DNA of 64,000 nucleotides from Pogostemon cablin (lineage: Eukaryota; Streptophyta; Magnoliopsida; Lamiales; Lamiaceae), in the NCBI GenBank assembly GCA_023678885.1, contig CM042998.1, positions 3,227,820 through 3,291,819 on the forward strand, read 5' to 3'. Shown in pieces: positions 34,934-46,464 of the stretch. Each line of letters starts with the position of its first letter. Within the stretch, counting starts at the first letter, position 1. Made by a program: the position numbers and the translations under genes. The notes beneath the pieces are model-generated. The model had not been told where the DNA came from and ran no database searches. It worked only from the letters and a program-made list of their open reading frames with translations.

Positions 34934-37190
34934 ATGTGGCAATATATGAGAAGTGGATGTATATATAAGAGCAAGTGGAGTTTTGGGTCAGTTGAGGAAG
35001 TTAAGATGAAGAAGAGTCTTGGTGCAAGCATTGGGAGCAGCGGGCGATCGTCGGCCGGAGACGAGGAAGACGATGAGGCGTCGAAGGAGGCGATGGCGTC
35101 GTACCAAGCAAGAGAGGAGGAGATTGAGAGAAGGAAGTTGGAGGTGAGGAGGAGAGTTGAATCTCAACTTAATCGTGCTGAAGAAGAGGCTAAGCGTTTG
35201 ACACTAGTTTGGGAAGTAAGTTTTTTTTATTTATTGAATGGTTTATCATTATAACATTAATATTGTTTGGATGTTTTTATTGCAAATCATGTTTCATTAA
35301 TGGGTTATTGATTAATGTAGTTTGTCCTCGTGATGAAATTCAAAATTGTGTGAAGAGTGCAAATTGAGAGTTGATATATGTGTTGTTAGAGTGAATTAAA
35401 TATTAAAAGAAACTTCTTGCTACCTATTTAAATTTTGAGATGAGATGATTATTGAACATAGTAATTTAGTATGCCTATCATTTTTATTCTTTAGTTAATT
35501 GAACGAAAGATGAAATATCGAATTAATTTTTCTTTTTGATGCACCGGTATTGATCCGTAGACCGACTAATCCGGTGGAGGTCAGAACTCATCGTCCACTA
35601 GCGATGACCCCATTTCAAGCCAGAGCTTTGAGCTCTGTATGGACTAGCCCCTCAATGGTTAGAGCAAGAGATTGAACGTTGGTTGATTTATAGGACATTA
35701 CAATCATAGTTCTGATTGTGCAATTAAATGGAAGATAACATTGAAAGTTGAATGCTCACAGAGGGAATGTGATTTTTTTTCTTTTTTTCTTTAAATGTTC
35801 AAATCCTTTTAGTTGGTAACACTTGAATAATTTATAGGTGTATTTAATGCTGATTTTATTATTTTATTTATTTATTGTTTTTGGCTATAATAAGTTTGCG
35901 ATGGAATACCTACATTTTGGATGAGAATATAAGATGTTATGTAAACTTTTAGTGTTACATATTCTGCGATATTTTTTAATAATTTAACATGCAGTAGAAT
36001 GGAGAAATCTAATTAATTGCTTTTGGGAGATTTATGATATAATTTATTTCCTCTTTCTCATATATCACTTATTTAATAGAGTGATACAGACTATATCACA
36101 CCACCAAAGTGTCCTGAATATCCAAACTAATATATACCCTAAAACATTAGACATTTGATTTAGATGCTGTTTTGAATGACCTTTATTACTTTTAAAAGAA
36201 TTTTAATCAGTCTGATCTTATTTTATTACTCCGTCCGTCACAAAGGGATCTATTTGCTTTTTGCACGTAGATTAAGAAATATTATATTATTTAATATGTA
36301 GTGAGTAGTTGTATTAGTAGGTTTGTGAAGCCCATTTTTTTTATGTATTAGTGGGTGTGTGTGGGTCCCATGTGTATAAAAATGAAATGAGATCCTTAGA
36401 GACGGACACCCAAAATAAAAAAATAAGGCTCTTTGGGGCTGACGGGGAGTATTAACAAATGTATTTGTTCTAACTTGAAATTGTTGAGTTCTTGATTTTA
36501 TTATTATACTCGTTTTCTTTCTTTTCTTGGAATTTTATAGCGTAATGAAATAGGACCCCATATACTAATATTTTCATACGAACTTTAAATGAATATAATA
36601 TCAAGCTTTTCAATACCATTATTAAATTCTTACATAATTTTATGAAAATATATTAGGAACTCGAAGTATTTGCAGATCCAATGAGAAAAGAGGTAAGCAA
36701 TGTGCGCAGAAGATTAGAATTAGCCACAAGAGACCTCAAATCTCTAGCACAGATCTGCCAAAAGAAAGTAAGATTCTTCTCCTCTTTATTCAAAGATTCA
36801 AAAACTATAAAAGAAAAACTAAAATAAAATAAAATAGAGAGATGAAAAGAAAAAAGAAACAACAGTCTTTATTGACCATATTTCAAAAAATTGAATAAAT
36901 TCTATGCTTTTTTTTTTAATAGGAAAAAGAATATAAGGAGGCACTGGAAACTTTCCAAGAAAAGAGCAACGAAAGAGCACAACTGACAACTGCACTTGTA
37001 GAGGTAAACCCTAAATTTCAAATGGAAAATGGTCCAAAGTTTACCAAATTCTAATCTTAATTAAAAAGAAACAAAAATAACTCTTGATACACTTTTCTGG
37101 TGTTGGGTTTTGCAGCTGGTGGATCAAAGTGAGAAATTCAGGATGAAGAAACTTGAAGAACTCAGCAAGATTGTCAACTTGAGAGCTTGA
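34934..37190 (+). CDS. DUF662 / RAB6-interacting golgin-like (ACIP1-like) protein, four exons, complete
   Basis: Exons are 34934-35215, 36657-36767, 36923-37003 and 37116-37190, all GT-AG and all phase 0, giving 182 residues. The ATG at 34934 is chosen because MWQYMRSG and SFGSVEEVKMKKSLGASIGS match the conserved N-terminus of the family. An acidic linker (SSAGDEEDDEASKEAM) follows, then a continuous charged coiled coil (about residues 45-180) with QAREEEIERRKLEVRRRVES, ADPMRKEVSNVRRRLELATR and LVDQSEKFRMKKLEELSKIV. Members of this plant family (PF04949, DUF662) include Arabidopsis ACIP1, a microtubule-associated target of a bacterial acetyltransferase effector. Length is normal for the family. 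Intron 1 (about 1.44 kb) carries a Stowaway MITE. The function in this plant is inferred from the family. Confidence 0.92.
35538..35690. repeat. Dispersed repeat in DUF662 intron 1
   Basis: A GC-richer block (GACCGACTAATCCGGTGGAG, CAATGGTTAGAGCAAGAGATTG) stands out in the intron. A shorter relative (GACTGACTAATTTGGGGAAG) lies at about 21640. The class is unknown. Confidence 0.4.
36229..36449. mobile_element. Stowaway MITE in DUF662 intron 1
   Basis: The ends CTCCGTCCGTCACAAAG and GGGGCTGACGGGGAG have TA flanks (36227-36228 and 36450-36451). It is 221 bp and non-coding. It sits about 210 bp before exon 2. Confidence 0.82.
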
Positions 37191-37391
37191 ATTCAGCAAT
37201 AGTTGAATTTCGCTTTTTTTCTTTCTTTCTTTTCTTTTTCGAATCAATGCAAATATATCACTTCCTTAGTATCCTGAAGTATATTCCATTACTCTAAACA
37301 AAACCATTATCATGCATTTGGCATTCAACATTTAAAGAAAGAAACCATAGTTTCGAAGATGGCCCTTAAAATATTGTGTCGGGTATCTCTG
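37191..37391. terminator. Shared 3' region between convergent genes
   Basis: Only 201 bp separate the stop codon of the DUF662 gene (+) from that of the kelch gene (-). A T/C-rich tract (about 37210-37240) follows the first stop. Poly(A) signals of both genes must lie here or overlap the other gene; exact sites are not determined. Confidence 0.5.
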
Positions 37392-40300
37392 TCAACTATT
37401 TCTTGTAGATGAGAGGATCGCTTTGTACTCTGCCAAAAGATTCGGGATATCATTCATGCGTAACTGAAAATCATGGAACAGCAGTTCATTAGGGCAGGCA
37501 AAACAACATAGATGTTAAATAGTAATCAAATGATATAAAAGAGTTGAAATGCTTATGGAAGTCAGCAAACTCATGAAACAGGACTCAAAACCTTGTAAGA
37601 GAGAGATTTTTCTGTACTTGTGGGGAACAACACTTACATGAGACCATCTCACGTGACACTGTTTTTAGGTTTTTTTGAATAGTTATCATTTTTTATGAAA
37701 GATATTACCACTTTTTATTAAACATATTATCACTTTTTATTCATACTACAAATTGTTTATGAAATAATTTATTGCAATACTATCACTTTTCATTAATCCA
37801 AATATCATTTATTATTAAAATATTATCACTTCTTATACGTCTCACGGAAGTCTTCCCCCTCACACAAGTGTTTACCCTTGGAGATAAAAGAGTAATGATA
37901 TTCACCTAGAGAGTTTTGCACTGAGCCACAGTTTTACAAGTTATTTGCACTTAGCCATCTGCAGAACTAAACTGTCCTATGGCATATATAGTAGGAATTA
38001 GATTGCCTTTGCTTTATGAAGAGTTCTAATGTGATAAAGTCAATCAAGGTAGTCAGCCATAACATAATTATTCTGCCCTATTCATGCTAATCACCAATCT
38101 GTTAGATTAGAAAGAGCTTATTCAAGGGAAATCAGAGTTAGCAATAACTATGTTATTCCCACAATAATAAATTAGCTCTCAAGATAAATGATTATAAATA
38201 AGGGGTAGAGGAGAGGGGAGCATTGTCTAGAATTATCTTTGTGTTGTCTATTGGCAGCCTTTGGCTGATGGGAGTCATCCCGGGGGATCGTATTATACCT
38301 TCCTACTGTTCATATTTCATTTTTCATTTATAGTATAACTTCTTTACTCTATCATAATGTTTGACTTCGACAAAAAAGAAGGTAGCAAAGTTCATCCCCG
38401 AAGCATAGACATAAGTAGTAGGAATAAGAAGCCTTTGCTTCGCTTACACAAGTTCTAAGGTTGGGATTGGACAACAAGAATGAAGGCAAGAAAGTCCATC
38501 CCTGAAGCAGAGACAGAAGCAGATGATTTAACCTACTACAATGGAAACTTGCAGACTATATGTCTAACATTTGCTCTTCATCCCTCTCTCTTCTGTACAT
38601 TATTACATATATTAAACAAATGTTGCAGATACACAAAGTTCAGCAAATAATCATGAATGATATGCATAGTGAAATACCAAATACATCAGATATATACAGG
38701 ACAAATAAAATGAATTCAAATATATCAATCTGAAACAGATCATAATAAGCTCAATTTTTTTATACCTGAGAATCACTTTTAACATGATAGAAGCGAAACG
38801 ATGCACCTTTTCCAGGGAAACCATGTTCAACAAGATTACATCCAACCTTTCCTCTGTCAGAGAAAGATGTAAAAATTATATTAGTCCAACAACTATTGCA
38901 GCGTACACCAAAATTACACTGAGATTCTATCAAAATAATTTTAACTATACCAAGGAAGACTGCAAACACAACTATTATTTTCTGATAAAAACATGGCTAT
39001 AGAAATTGATCATATTAAGATCACATAATGAAGATCCCATCACATCAAGGACCAACATCATTAACATCTGATACATGAAAAAAAAAAACTTCAGTCATAG
39101 TATCTATAGTTTTTACTTCATTTGAATATATTTTTGGCAAAAACTTCAAAGCCAGCCAAAAAAAAAAACAGCATACTCCATTGTTTACTGTTACTGCAAA
39201 TTTCAAGTGATTGGAAGTAAGAGTGCACATAAACACATACGGAGATGGGGGAATTCATTAGATAATGGAGATAGAATAGCACATTTTGTTCAGGTAAATT
39301 ATACCCCACACCCCATTTTTCCGTAGTCAGATTATTGTTCTAATATTTTGATATGCATGAACGATATAATGCCAAACTGTGCATAAAAGACAGGCAGCCA
39401 TGACCACTCTCAGTTTTGGTACATTATTCAAAGAATCAGGATTCAAAACAGGCTTCACATTGTGTTAAAGGATTCACTCTGTAAAAGAATAGGCTAAGAA
39501 TCTGCATTTTATTTGAAGAGATTAATCTCACATATGATGGTGGGTGATCAACCGCTGATAATCATGGAGTAATGGTCTAAGCTCCTTCAAAGTTATTGAT
39601 TGAGGTGCAGACTTCATCCAGTGATCTCGGAGTGCTTGCACAGCCTTGAAGCAATGCAGGGTCAGTAAACATAGAAAGGCATAATCCGGATGAGCACAAT
39701 CTACTAAGACAATCGAAATAGTGGAAACCTGCATGTTACTAACAGCCTCTTCACTACCAACTCCAGATGCTAGTTGGATAAGCTCTTTGTCTTCCATTTC
39801 ATCAATGATAGGTTCAGGATTAGAAAGTAAACCTGCAATTCCTAATCTTTTCTGTAATTCTGAAATTGCAGCTCCTTCTCGTAGGCCTTCCTGCAGAAAG
39901 AGATGATGAATTAACAGAGTGCTGCTATTAAACAAATAAGCAGCTTAACACATGCAATGCTCTTGACCGCCGATGTTGCCAGCATGAGTAGGCTTAAGAT
40001 CAGTTTAGCTATCTGTTTCTCTAGTTGCAGCATATAGCTAATAACTTTGAACACTTGCGGGAACTCCAATTATGATTCTTATAGTACAAGAAATGTCTTT
40101 CATAACACCATTATCATTGCAATACTCATTTTTCAGCCACCACGACACCTGGTACACAGTACAGTTTTGTCGAGATTTTTCTCAATCCTTAAGAACATTT
40201 GAGGAAATAGGACATATATCCAAAGTCCGAAATGAGGTAAACTTTTCAGATCAGAAGCAGAAACAAGATGTGTGAGTAGTAAAGCCACCAGAAATTTTTT

Positions 40301-43300
40301 TTAGAGAGAGAAGACAGAGTTACAATCGTACACAGCTCATCAGCAATACAACATCAAAGCGGAAAATTATTTACACATCAAACCTTTTCTCTCATTGTTT
40401 TGTCTCTCCCTGAAATGCCTTCAGATGATGCTGGTCTAAACTTCTTTGCAATGGGATCATCTATAATCAAGCACAATCCAGATAACGATCAGAAAACATA
40501 CAAATAATCCACAGATGGTATGGAATTAATGTAATACTACCTTATCTTGGCTTTTAACATAAACTAAACAACACATTCAGAGTGTTAGCATGGCATTAGA
40601 TTATACCTTCAGGGACAAGCCACCACAAATCACCAAAAGTTGATTTTCCATCAAAACCACCAAATAATAGATATCGAGAACCGACACAGTTCATGGAGTG
40701 GTAAGCTCGGGCAGCTGGTGGTTCATTGGAGGTAGGCAAGCGTTTCCACTGCACCGAAACTACATGCCACAACAAAAATAGTATTATAGTCAAAACCATA
40801 TGCATAGAAAAGCTGACAATGAAATTCTCAGAAGATCAATCTCATACTTATCACACATAACACTATAACAGAAAATTTCTCAAACTGTGCCCCACAGATA
40901 TTCTTCTCACCATGGTGATGTCTTTTTTGAGAAATAATAGAGAGCAAGTGGCAACGTTATTGAATAGGAATGTGAAAGTTAAGAAAATGATAAAAGCACA
41001 GAAGAAATAATAACAAAAAAGGCCGACGCAAGAAAGATCATAAGTAAGATAAAATTGCAACATCTAAAAGGAAATACTATGGCCCATGGTGTGTATAGGA
41101 CGTACCCCTGTCTAAAACAACGCAATCATTGTAATAAATGTCATAACGGCTCAACCAACCGCCCGTCCCATGCCCTCCAAATAACACAAGCTGCAAAACA
41201 GAATACTTCCAAAAATTAACTCGCATGACATGACATATATGAGAATAATGATATTATCAGTTATACTTTGTTAAGTAAATAGTATGCAAGTACGGATTTT
41301 ATAGAGAATCTCTAATAAAGTGCTTATACTCAACACCTCTAGTTAACTTCATAGAATTAGTTCAACTACATACAACTTGAAGTCATTCGAAATTATGGTA
41401 GGATAGCACTAAAGGCATGTTTTGGATTTTAAACAGACAAATAGATGAATGTGTTTGTTCAAAACCTAATTTTTATTATAAGTGCAAAACCAAGACAAAC
41501 TAGATAAGCCTAAACATTGCAATAACCACACTCCAAGTCTCCAAATAACACTCAATTCAGCAAGTGGAATTTCAAGGTTAAATAGAGTTGTCTAATGTTA
41601 GTCCAATATGCACACCAACTATTCAGAATAAAAAGTTAAAATAAAAGCAAAACATTTTTAAATAATTACATAGGGCCCTCCAGAAGCAACAGTGTGTCCA
41701 CAGCGGGGTGAAGGAGCTTGACCAGGAAGCTTCAATTGAGTCCATCCAGGTGGTTCATTCTCTTCCTTCCACAAGAAACATCCAACAATAGTGAACTATA
41801 TTGAATGTGCAGGTGGTAAACTCAAATCTAAAACATCACAATATACAAGGAGGTATAATGTATAGAGATCAAGAAATGGCACAATAAAAAACACCAATTA
41901 CAAATTTATTAGCAGATAAGGAACAACTAACAGTAATAAAATGAAATTTGAACCAGTAATGTAACTTCTCTCAGAAGGGGAAAGACATAGATAGAAAGAA
42001 AGAAATGAATAAATAAATAAATAAACTAAATTTGAGAGCCAGAAACAAAAGCAATCCTCAATTTACTAGATGGCAACCTGTTGCATATAATTGAATTATG
42101 GCAGCTGCTCACACTAACTCCCTATTGTTGACTGATTTATTATTGATTACTAGTTCACTGCTTCTGCTTTTTGAGATATCAAAAAAAAAAAAAAAGAGTT
42201 ACCTTCTTTGATAAGTCCCTTTAAAGCCCAAAGGTCACCCATGATTGGGCCACCACCGCCTAAAATAGTTAGAGATAATTAATTCCATGTACTGATATCA
42301 CATAGAAACTATGTACAGAGCCAAATATGTACTCCCTCAGTCCCAAAAAAGCCTTCACATTTCTTTTTGCATGTAGGTTTAGAAAGATGTTACTTTCAGG
42401 GTATTTTGGTATATTTTTGGTTATAAATAAATGATAAAGTATGTTAGGTGTGTTAGGTAGGGGTGGTATTTTTGAAAATAAAGTGCAAGGGGGAGGCTAG
42501 TTGTTTTGACTTTCTTACCATTTTAGGAATGTGAAAGCTTCTGGGGGACGGACAAAATGGAAAATACGAAAGTTTTTTTGGGATGGAGGGAGTATAAATA
42601 AAATCGAGCAAAGAACTCCTTAGCTATATATTTTTTTTTAAAAGTTATTAGAGAAGACAGAAGATAGTTTTCAGCTTACTGAGCAGTCAGAGGATCTAAA
42701 ATTTACCTCTACCACCATAGATGAGCAATCGCTTTTCAATCATTGTAACAGAATGGCCACATCTTGGTGGAGGTATAGTCGCTGAAACTGACAATTCCAT
42801 CCACTCAAGTGAAACTGCTTAAAAGGAATAAATTTTATTAGTGAGACCATTCTGGATTTGTACATCCAATTAACAAAATAATTGAGATAAAACAATGAAG
42901 TTACTTGTGTCCAGGACATATACATCTGAGAGCCACTTTTTACCATCCCAGCCTCCATACCTGCATCATACTAGCATAATCTGACCAAGGAGAATAAAAC
43001 CCAAATAATCAGCAAGGAAACAAAAATGACCCTCACATTACAATTTTATTGTTCCCTACGGCTGAAGCAGCTGCAAAATCCCTAGATGAGGGCAAGTCAC
43101 CAAATGTTGTAAGTTCTGACCACTGCCATATATCTGTGACGAAAAGTAATTAACTAAGCATTGTAATGTTTCAATCCCGCCTTAATTGATTATCTGAGGA
43201 GGAAGTCACAGAAGCTCACCAGTATCTAGAACCCAAAAATCACCTAACCTGTAAATCACAAGCTCTCTCATAACTAAACAAAGGTTCAATAGTTATGCGA

Positions 43301-44535
43301 CATGAATGCTTCAGAAACATAATGTACGTTGTACCTATTCCCACCAGATCTTCCACCAAATACAAACATGTTACAATCTATGGAAACAGCAATATGAAAA
43401 GCACGAGGACCTGGGCCCACTTTCCCCTGAGAACCACTGCCTGTGCACTCCGGCTGAAACCACATGTTATTGTCTGTAACATCCAAAAATGAAAGATTTT
43501 TTATAATCATGCAACCTTCTAGTAGTAAAATCGGAAATAGGATGCGTAGAATATTTTATTAGAGCTGTCGCAACATGGATGTGGAGAAGATTGATTTTTC
43601 CAGTACAAGAACAAGAGGCCCCAGTAATTCTATAAAAATATACATCTCTGCATCGCATGCCAAACATACATGTGCTTGACTTTATGGGGATGAAAGGATT
43701 CCCACAATCTCGGTCAAGCCAAATCATATCCACCATTATGAGATCATCATGATGCATTTGGCCCAATATTGGAAATATAGCCAATCAAATAACTGAGATG
43801 GGATGGAATTTATTAGGAATCTTTTCAGCAAATTGCAAAGTTAGTTTCACTTTCACTAAAAAATGAGAGTACAGGAGAGACAAAGAAATTGTAAACTGCA
43901 GAAGAAATTATATCTTCGTTATACAGCTATAAAGGAAAAGAATTAAACTCTTTGCAAATGCTTGAATGCATAGAGATGAATACAGACACTTTTAAGTTGA
44001 AGTTTTCACTTTAGTGACATTATTTTTCAGTGAACTCAATTTTATGAAACACAAAGCTATACCAAATCAATGATCCCCAATCCATAGTATCACAACATAA
44101 AGCTCTATAACACACATCCGATCAAGTTTGTTGTTCATAAAGAGCAGTAATCATAATCTCAAGAACAAGCCTCCCCACAATTACAGCAGACAATCGTACA
44201 TGATTACAATCAGTAGCACAACTTGCGTTAACTGAAATTAAAAATATGCTTATATTGAAATTGCCAATTTATCCTTTAACACATGAATTTTACCAATGTC
44301 GTAAATGTTGACGTCATTGAGGAATTTCTTGTCCACCAGGCCACCGAAAATGACGATCTTCGATTTCCCGATATTCACAGCCGTGTGCCCACTACAATTT
44401 CAGATTTTTTTTTTTACTTAAATTGCTTGAGGAAATAAATTATAATTTTCTAATAGTTGGTATTTACCTTCGAGGTTGGGGTAGAGGTCCAGTGAAATCG
44501 GTAGCAGAAGCTTGAACCCAGCAATGGGTCTTCAT
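37392..44535 (-). CDS. Kelch-repeat (galactose oxidase-like propeller) protein, 16 exons, complete
   Basis: The start codon is at 44533-44535. Exons from 5' to 3' are 44468-44535, 44294-44391, 43335-43473, 43220-43248, 43037-43133, 42905-42960, 42707-42814, 42203-42259, 41670-41761, 41106-41190, 40607-40759, 40384-40460, 39729-39890, 39532-39644, 38766-38853 and 37392-37463. All are GT-AG and the phases join without a gap to give 497 residues. Kelch motifs are plain: PQPRSGHTAVNIGKSKIVIF, GPRAFHIAVSIDCNMFVFGG, YGGWDGKKWLSDVYVLDT, PPPRCGHSVTMIEKRLLIYG, VLFGGHGTGGWLSRYDIYYN and ARAYHSMNCVGSRYLLFGGF. These would form a six-bladed propeller over about residues 15-345. A helical C-terminal part (LREGAAISELQKRLGIAGLL, LRDHWMKSAPQ, LRMNDIPNLLAEYKAILSS) follows. 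It resembles Arabidopsis At2g36360-type proteins of unknown function; protein-protein binding is the general role of such propellers. Introns contain a Stowaway MITE (42332-42592). Confidence 0.9.
37620..37865. repeat. ATTATCACTTTTTATT-type local repeats in the last kelch intron
   Basis: TATCACTTTTTATT-like words recur five or six times between GAGACCATCTCAC and CGTCTCACGGAAG. The layout is MITE-like, similar in style to 14640-15115. It is non-coding. Confidence 0.4.
42332..42592. mobile_element. Stowaway MITE in a kelch-gene intron
   Basis: The ends CTCCCTCAGTCCCAAAAAAG and TTTTTTTGGGATGGAGGGAG are long inverted repeats with TA flanks. It is 261 bp and sits between the exons at 42203-42259 and 42707-42814. 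Confidence 0.9.
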
Positions 44536-44600
44536 TCTCTCTCTCTGTGTGTCTCCCTCTCCCCCTCTCTCTCTCTCTACTCGTATTTACTGAAGAATTG
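44536..44600 (-). promoter_or_regulatory. Kelch gene 5' leader, CT-rich
   Basis: The sequence upstream of the start codon is a CT/GT-rich microsatellite on the plus strand (TCTCTCTCTGTGTGTCTCCC, then CTCTCTCTCTCTCT), which reads as GA repeats in the leader. GA-rich leaders are common in plants. No TATA box is clear. Confidence 0.45.
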
Positions 44601-45506
44601 GTTAACTTTGAGTTTCTGTACGGGTGGTTATACCTCCGTATTATGTGATTTTTACTTTTGTCTCTTCATTTTTATTAACCTTTTTTTAATCATTTCTAAT
44701 TTACTTCTGGGATTAATTTTAGGTTGAGGATTAATGGATTTATTTATAAATTTCTACTACTTCAAAACACCTCCCACGTATTTGGATGCACGTTTCTAGT
44801 ATATATAGGTTTAAATAGAATAGGGAGGGGAATGATTGTGCTACATGAACCATATCCCCGCGTTCCCAGAGGACGCAGGAGTTTTTGCCTTGTTTGTTTG
44901 CTTTGTATTAGTTCAGATCAGATTTAGGATCATTTATTTCATTCATTATTCTAATTTGCGTCTACCACATCACATTATATTATCTCACACACATTATCCA
45001 TATTTTTACATATTAATTTATTAAAATCTACCCTACTTAAATCCTCCACAAAAATATAGATTTAGATTTATTAAATCGAACTAATTATAATTCTACATTT
45101 GTTATTCCTATTTACACTCAAAATAAACACGAGCTTGGTGGATGTAAAAATTCATTAAGTGAAATCTAATTTTACTTATTATTTCTCTCTTCTTTTCCCC
45201 ATTTTTATTTTTTATGTTTTAATTGTTGATTTATGCTATGATGATGGATTGATTTGTTTAGATGTATTTCCCGCTCCTTGGGAGGTCCCAAATCAATGAT
45301 TGCTTGAATTGAGGTTTTGAGCATAAAGATTCCACTGACCGGTAAAAAGCGGGCCTAACCCTTGGGGATGCGGTAATACATCTAAGAAATTATTTCATCG
45401 AACATGTTTATACGGAGGGTGTTTATACGGACATGTCAACCGACAAGGTCACAAACTTGGAAAACCGACGTAAGTGTATAAAGAAGGGGGCATTAAAGTC
45501 TAAAAA
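44601..45506. other. Intergenic DNA between the kelch gene and the LTR nest
   Basis: No gene is supported. The dispersed repeat related to 14520-14616 lies at about 44805-44893. A block with GC-rich phrases (GCTCCTTGGGAGGTCCC, GCGGGCCTAACCCTTGGGGA) at 45270-45370 is unassigned. Confidence 0.5.
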
Positions 45507-45511
45507 GTACC

Positions 45512-46000
45512 TGTTGAATGTAGTAAAGATAATCTTGATTCAATTATGCAACTATGAATATGCACTGCTGGAATGACGTGCACTTAGGAAAATCATCAAA
45601 AGAAAGAAAACTGGAGCTGTTTGATGTGGATAGTTGCAGGTGGTTTCTTGGCAGTTATTTGACCTCAACTGATAGTTCATATGGAAGAGTGTATTTGCGG
45701 TAAAACAAAAGTGATTGAATCTCATTGTAATCTCAACCTTTATAAAAGGCGATATAGAGTTGGCTGGTTGATTAGATTCTGCCTTGGGCATTTTCTCAGG
45801 CTCTTTTGTGTATATTAGCTATTAGAGTATTCCCTCTCCACGCTTGTAACTACGATCAATAAAATCTCTCCCTCACTCAGTGGATGTAGGAGTTTATCTC
45901 CAAACCACTTAAATCGTTTTTCATTTTTGTTTTTCTTTCTTCTATTCCCGTTGTGTAGTGTAGTGTTTCTTATTCAATGTTTTTCTGCAAATTCACAACA
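45512..46000 (+). repeat. Left LTR of the small LTR element
   Basis: It runs from TGTTGAATGTAGTAAAG to TTCACAACA, 489 bp. It contains TTTATAAAAGG, a TATA-like box at about 45741, and AATAAAATC, a possible poly(A) signal at about 45859. Confidence 0.88.
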
Positions 46001-46008
46001 AATGGGGC

Positions 46009-46464
46009 TGTTGGAAATGAATCCATAAAACTTTAACCCTATTATGATTAAATGAGATCTTAATTATAAAGCGGAAGCGTACCTGATCCAATAAGTCCTC
46101 TAGGCGGAACACAAACTCGAGATCAGTGATTTTATGGTCTTCCTTAACTAAGCCTCCTTATTCCTTTATGGACCGTAGTAATCCCTCCCGATGGGGAGAA
46201 GGGAAGACCATGTTCAGCTTAGTATATTGGGGACCATAACCGGGTAACCTTATATACTACTTTAAGCTGGCCACCCATTATCACCTAATTACATAGTATT
46301 GGGTATCTACTCAATTGGCCCATATCAATATTATTATAGCTCATGTACTTTAACCTGAATTGGATCACTTAATTAAGTCCATAAAATAATTGAATAGCTA
46401 ATATAATTGCATAATAATATATTGCTCACAATTAGATTATATAGGAAATTAAAATTTCCTAACA
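46009..46464 (-). repeat. 3' LTR (element sense) of the nested Copia-type element
   Basis: It is 456 bp, with matching content to 51497-51949 including AAAGCGGAAGCGTACCTGAT and CCTCCCGATGGGGAGAAGGG. Confidence 0.88.

Noticed and set aside
39528..39935. Taking the 39528 stop as the certain end of the kelch gene
   Set aside because: A consensus donor overlaps the stop and two downstream exons continue in phase with conserved-looking sequence, so the longer model is preferred.
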